A program made the position numbers and the translations under genes. The notes under the pieces are model-generated. The model saw nothing but the letters and a program-made list of their open reading frames with translations. It was not told the DNA's origin and made no database searches. This document shows, piece by piece, positions 62,488 through 64,000 of a stretch of 64,000 bases of DNA (position 1 is the stretch's first letter; every line of letters starts with the position of its first letter). Source of the stretch: Harmothoe impar (taxonomy: Eukaryota; Annelida; Polychaeta; Phyllodocida; Polynoidae). Location of the stretch: NCBI GenBank assembly GCA_947462335.1, contig OX381705.1, positions 434,001 to 498,000 of the forward strand. Direction: 5' to 3'.

Positions 62488-62973
62488 AAAAGAAATTCAA
62501 CAACAAAAATATGTATATATAAAAATTAAAAACCAAAAAAAAAAAAACCAAAAAAAAACACCAAAAAAAACCAAAAAAAAAACACAAAAAAATGGGGGAG
62601 AGTAGTTTGGCAGGCTGGGATGTATTACTCCAGACTGATGGCACACAGTTGTATGAGCCTGGAGTTTTCACTGCTTCCCAACTTTACCTATAGCTGCGCT
62701 TTCCCATGCTGTGGTAGACTTACAGCATAACAAAGGCCTGTCCCTCTCACACCATGTCTATGTGGTGTCGGAGGTTAAAGAACCCTTGCTTCGGTAAATG
62801 TGTAGGAGCGGGATTTCTATTTTTTGGCTCATCTCATAGATTCGATCATCCTGGATACGATCACCCGAGGTAGGCCTTCGGCCTACCTTTTAACTTGTGA
62901 AAAAAAATGTAACTTGAGTAAGTCTCACCTGCATAGTCGGTGGGACGTTAAACTACACAAACAAACAAACAAA
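62488..62973 (+). other. LINE-B 3' region with hairpin and tail
   Basis: It contains an A-rich stretch (62515-62590), a block shared with the SINE at 26501-26814 (62705-62805), a 9-bp hairpin with a 3-base loop (AGGTAGGCC-TTC-GGCCTACCT, about 62872-62892), the motif GGGACGTTAAACTACAC and an (ACAAA)n-type tail. The hairpin and terminal motif are candidates for recognition by the reverse transcriptase. Confidence 0.75.
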
Positions 62974-62983
62974 GCCCTCGGGT
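62974..62983. repeat. LINE-B target-site duplication, right
   Basis: GCCCTCGGGT directly after the tail; partner of 56847-56856. Confidence 0.85.
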
Positions 62984-63105
62984 AACAAAATAAATCAATC
63001 ACATTGAATTAATCTTAGTACTCTACTAGAAGCGAGTTAGTGTATCAGCGACAATTTACATAAATAACGATCATACGGTAGTGATATACACACAGAGTTT
63101 TTCAC

Positions 63106-63435
63106 CTTTTGTCGTCAGTGACTTAGTGTTAACATTGTAATCAGGGTTGTAGAGATGTGTGGTGAAGTCTACCCCATCTCTCAGGAAGTCTGCGATGGTT
63201 TTGCGGAAGTTGTACGTTGCCATGATACTTCTAAGCTTGTCGGTGTGGCTCTCTGGAGTATTTAACCGGTACGTCTCAGGAATGTAACCCTCTGGCACAA
63301 GGCTAGCCCGAACAAGGGCGACTGCTTCCTCAAACTCGTTGCCCTCTAACATCAGGACTCGTACACGTGGCAAGACTTCCTGTGGGACAGCCTCATTTGG
63401 AGTCTGAGCTGTCACCAATCCTGTATTGTTGTCAA
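63106..63435 (-). CDS. Exon c of the phase-1 gene (330 bp)
   Basis: Acceptor CCTCACAG and donor GTGAAA bound exactly 330 bases, phase 1 at both ends. It reads VTAQTPNEAVPQEVLPRV, LMLEGNEFEEAVALVRASL, PEGYIPETYRLNTPESH and TIADFLRDGVDFTTHLYN. If the donor is not used, the reading would end at a stop near 63071. It splices in frame to exon d across the LINE-B-bearing intron. Mixed helical composition; not recognised. Confidence 0.65.
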
Positions 63436-63564
63436 CTGTGAGGAAACAAATGGTTTAGCCTTATAGTATGTTTTTTTCAAAGTCAGGGGTGTGACTTATA
63501 GCAGGGTTAGGCTTATACCCAGATTTTACGATTTTATGTGAATAAAAAGGCATACTGTGCATAC

Positions 63565-63711
63565 CTGCAGCTGGGGTCAGCATAGATGCCAAAACCTCAG
63601 GATTCGTTTTCCTCACGGAATCTTTCGCATCATGCACGATCTGCCACAGATGCAGGCTCCGAGTATTACCCCTTGTTCTGAGAGTATGAAATTCCCCATC
63701 GGTAACGACTC
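63565..63711 (-). CDS. Exon b of the phase-1 gene (147 bp)
   Basis: Acceptor ATTTTGCAG and donor GTATGC bound 147 bases, phase 1 at both ends: VVTDGEFHTLRTRGNTRSL, then WQIVHDAKDSVRKTNPEVL. It joins exon c in frame over a short intron. Confidence 0.65.
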
Positions 63712-63854
63712 CTGCAAAATAATCAACCTAGTTAAATCTAGTATTCTACATTGAATGTTTTGTAGGGAAGAAACCTTTAAGTACACAATGTGGTGAACAG
63801 TTCATAGACGGATATCCACAACCAGTTAAGTGCTAATTGTGGCTCCACTCAAAC

Positions 63855-64000
63855 CTTTTTTGGGACCTTAACACTTTTGGGATTCTTGAACAACTGTCTC
63901 AGGTAGGCCAGTAGGCCGCACAAACTCTGACGCATGTGTGCCATGATACTGGCATCATTGGCATCTTGCATCTCTCTGAGTTCCTCGGTGTACCAACCTA
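63855..64000 (-). CDS. Candidate exon a, runs off the window
   Basis: The minus strand reads GWYTEELREMQDANDASIM, then MRQSLCGLLAYLRQLFKN. The likely donor GTTTGA gives phase 0, which does not match exon b; a weaker upstream GTGTTA would give phase 1. The link to exon b is therefore unresolved. Confidence 0.45.

Larger units (their letters stand above)
56857..62973 (+). mobile_element. LINE-B, full-length two-ORF retrotransposon
   Basis: The 6117-bp element lies between 10-bp duplications. Its first bases GAAGTGGGGACC coincide with the start of the independent 5' fragment at 17960, which supports full length. It has a 155-base leader, ORF1 (57012-58775), an overlapping ORF2 and an about 490-base 3' region with an A-rich stretch, a hairpin and an (ACAAA)n-type tail. 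Both ORFs are intact, so it may be active. It lies antisense in an intron of the minus-strand gene at 55.8-63.7 kb. The domain order fits the I/Nimb group. Confidence 0.9.

Overview
The window is eukaryotic: long spacers, phase-matched GT-AG exons, microsatellite-like (CAAT)n and (ACAAA)n tails, tRNA-headed SINEs and dense retrotransposons. There are no operons and no prokaryotic signals. The retrotransposon types and the many decayed, repeatedly duplicated exons suggest a marine invertebrate, most likely a mollusc or other lophotrochozoan, with amphioxus as the alternative. That placement is inference.

Layout. 0-16 kb: three copies of one dispersed repeat (R1), a broken CCHC ORF1, an uninterrupted 794-codon minus-strand frame of unknown origin (3992-6376), a decayed CR1-like LINE, and a transposase-like pseudogene with one internal stop. 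15.8-16.6 kb: a 91+78+91 bp higher-order tandem array. 17-28 kb: decayed minus-strand exons (zinc-finger-like pieces, a RING-H2 gene and its partial tandem copy, a KMT5A-like SET pseudogene), a 30-bp coding minisatellite split by a SINE, and deletion derivatives of LINE-A. 29.6-37.5 kb: a BEL/Pao remnant split by a head-to-tail dimer of the young LINE-A. 37.5-40.7 kb: antisense LINE ORF1 remnants and decayed exons. 40.75-44.76 kb: a third LINE-A copy with an 11-bp target-site duplication and a fold-back 5' end. 45-55 kb: more transposase-like pseudogenes, Gypsy reverse transcriptase, duplications and minisatellites. 55.8-64 kb: a minus-strand multi-exon gene with phase-1 introns, one of which holds a full-length two-ORF LINE (LINE-B) with a 10-bp target-site duplication.

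How the parts relate. LINE-A and LINE-B are two families of one lineage: apurinic-like endonuclease, reverse transcriptase, RNase H and a C-terminal CCHC, with a separate CCHC ORF1 in LINE-B. This architecture fits the I/Nimb group. LINE-A copies are nearly identical and their ORF2 frames are open, so activity was recent. Short elements carry the LINE-A or LINE-B 3' region and tail, as expected of parasites of the LINE machinery. The best evidence for unusual biology is structural: template switching, fold-back and head-to-tail joining at LINE-A insertions, resolved by target-site duplications or by the interrupted coding frame. The 794-codon frame is the main unexplained protein. Clade names, PC4-like similarity and gene identities come from reading motifs by eye; no database search was run.
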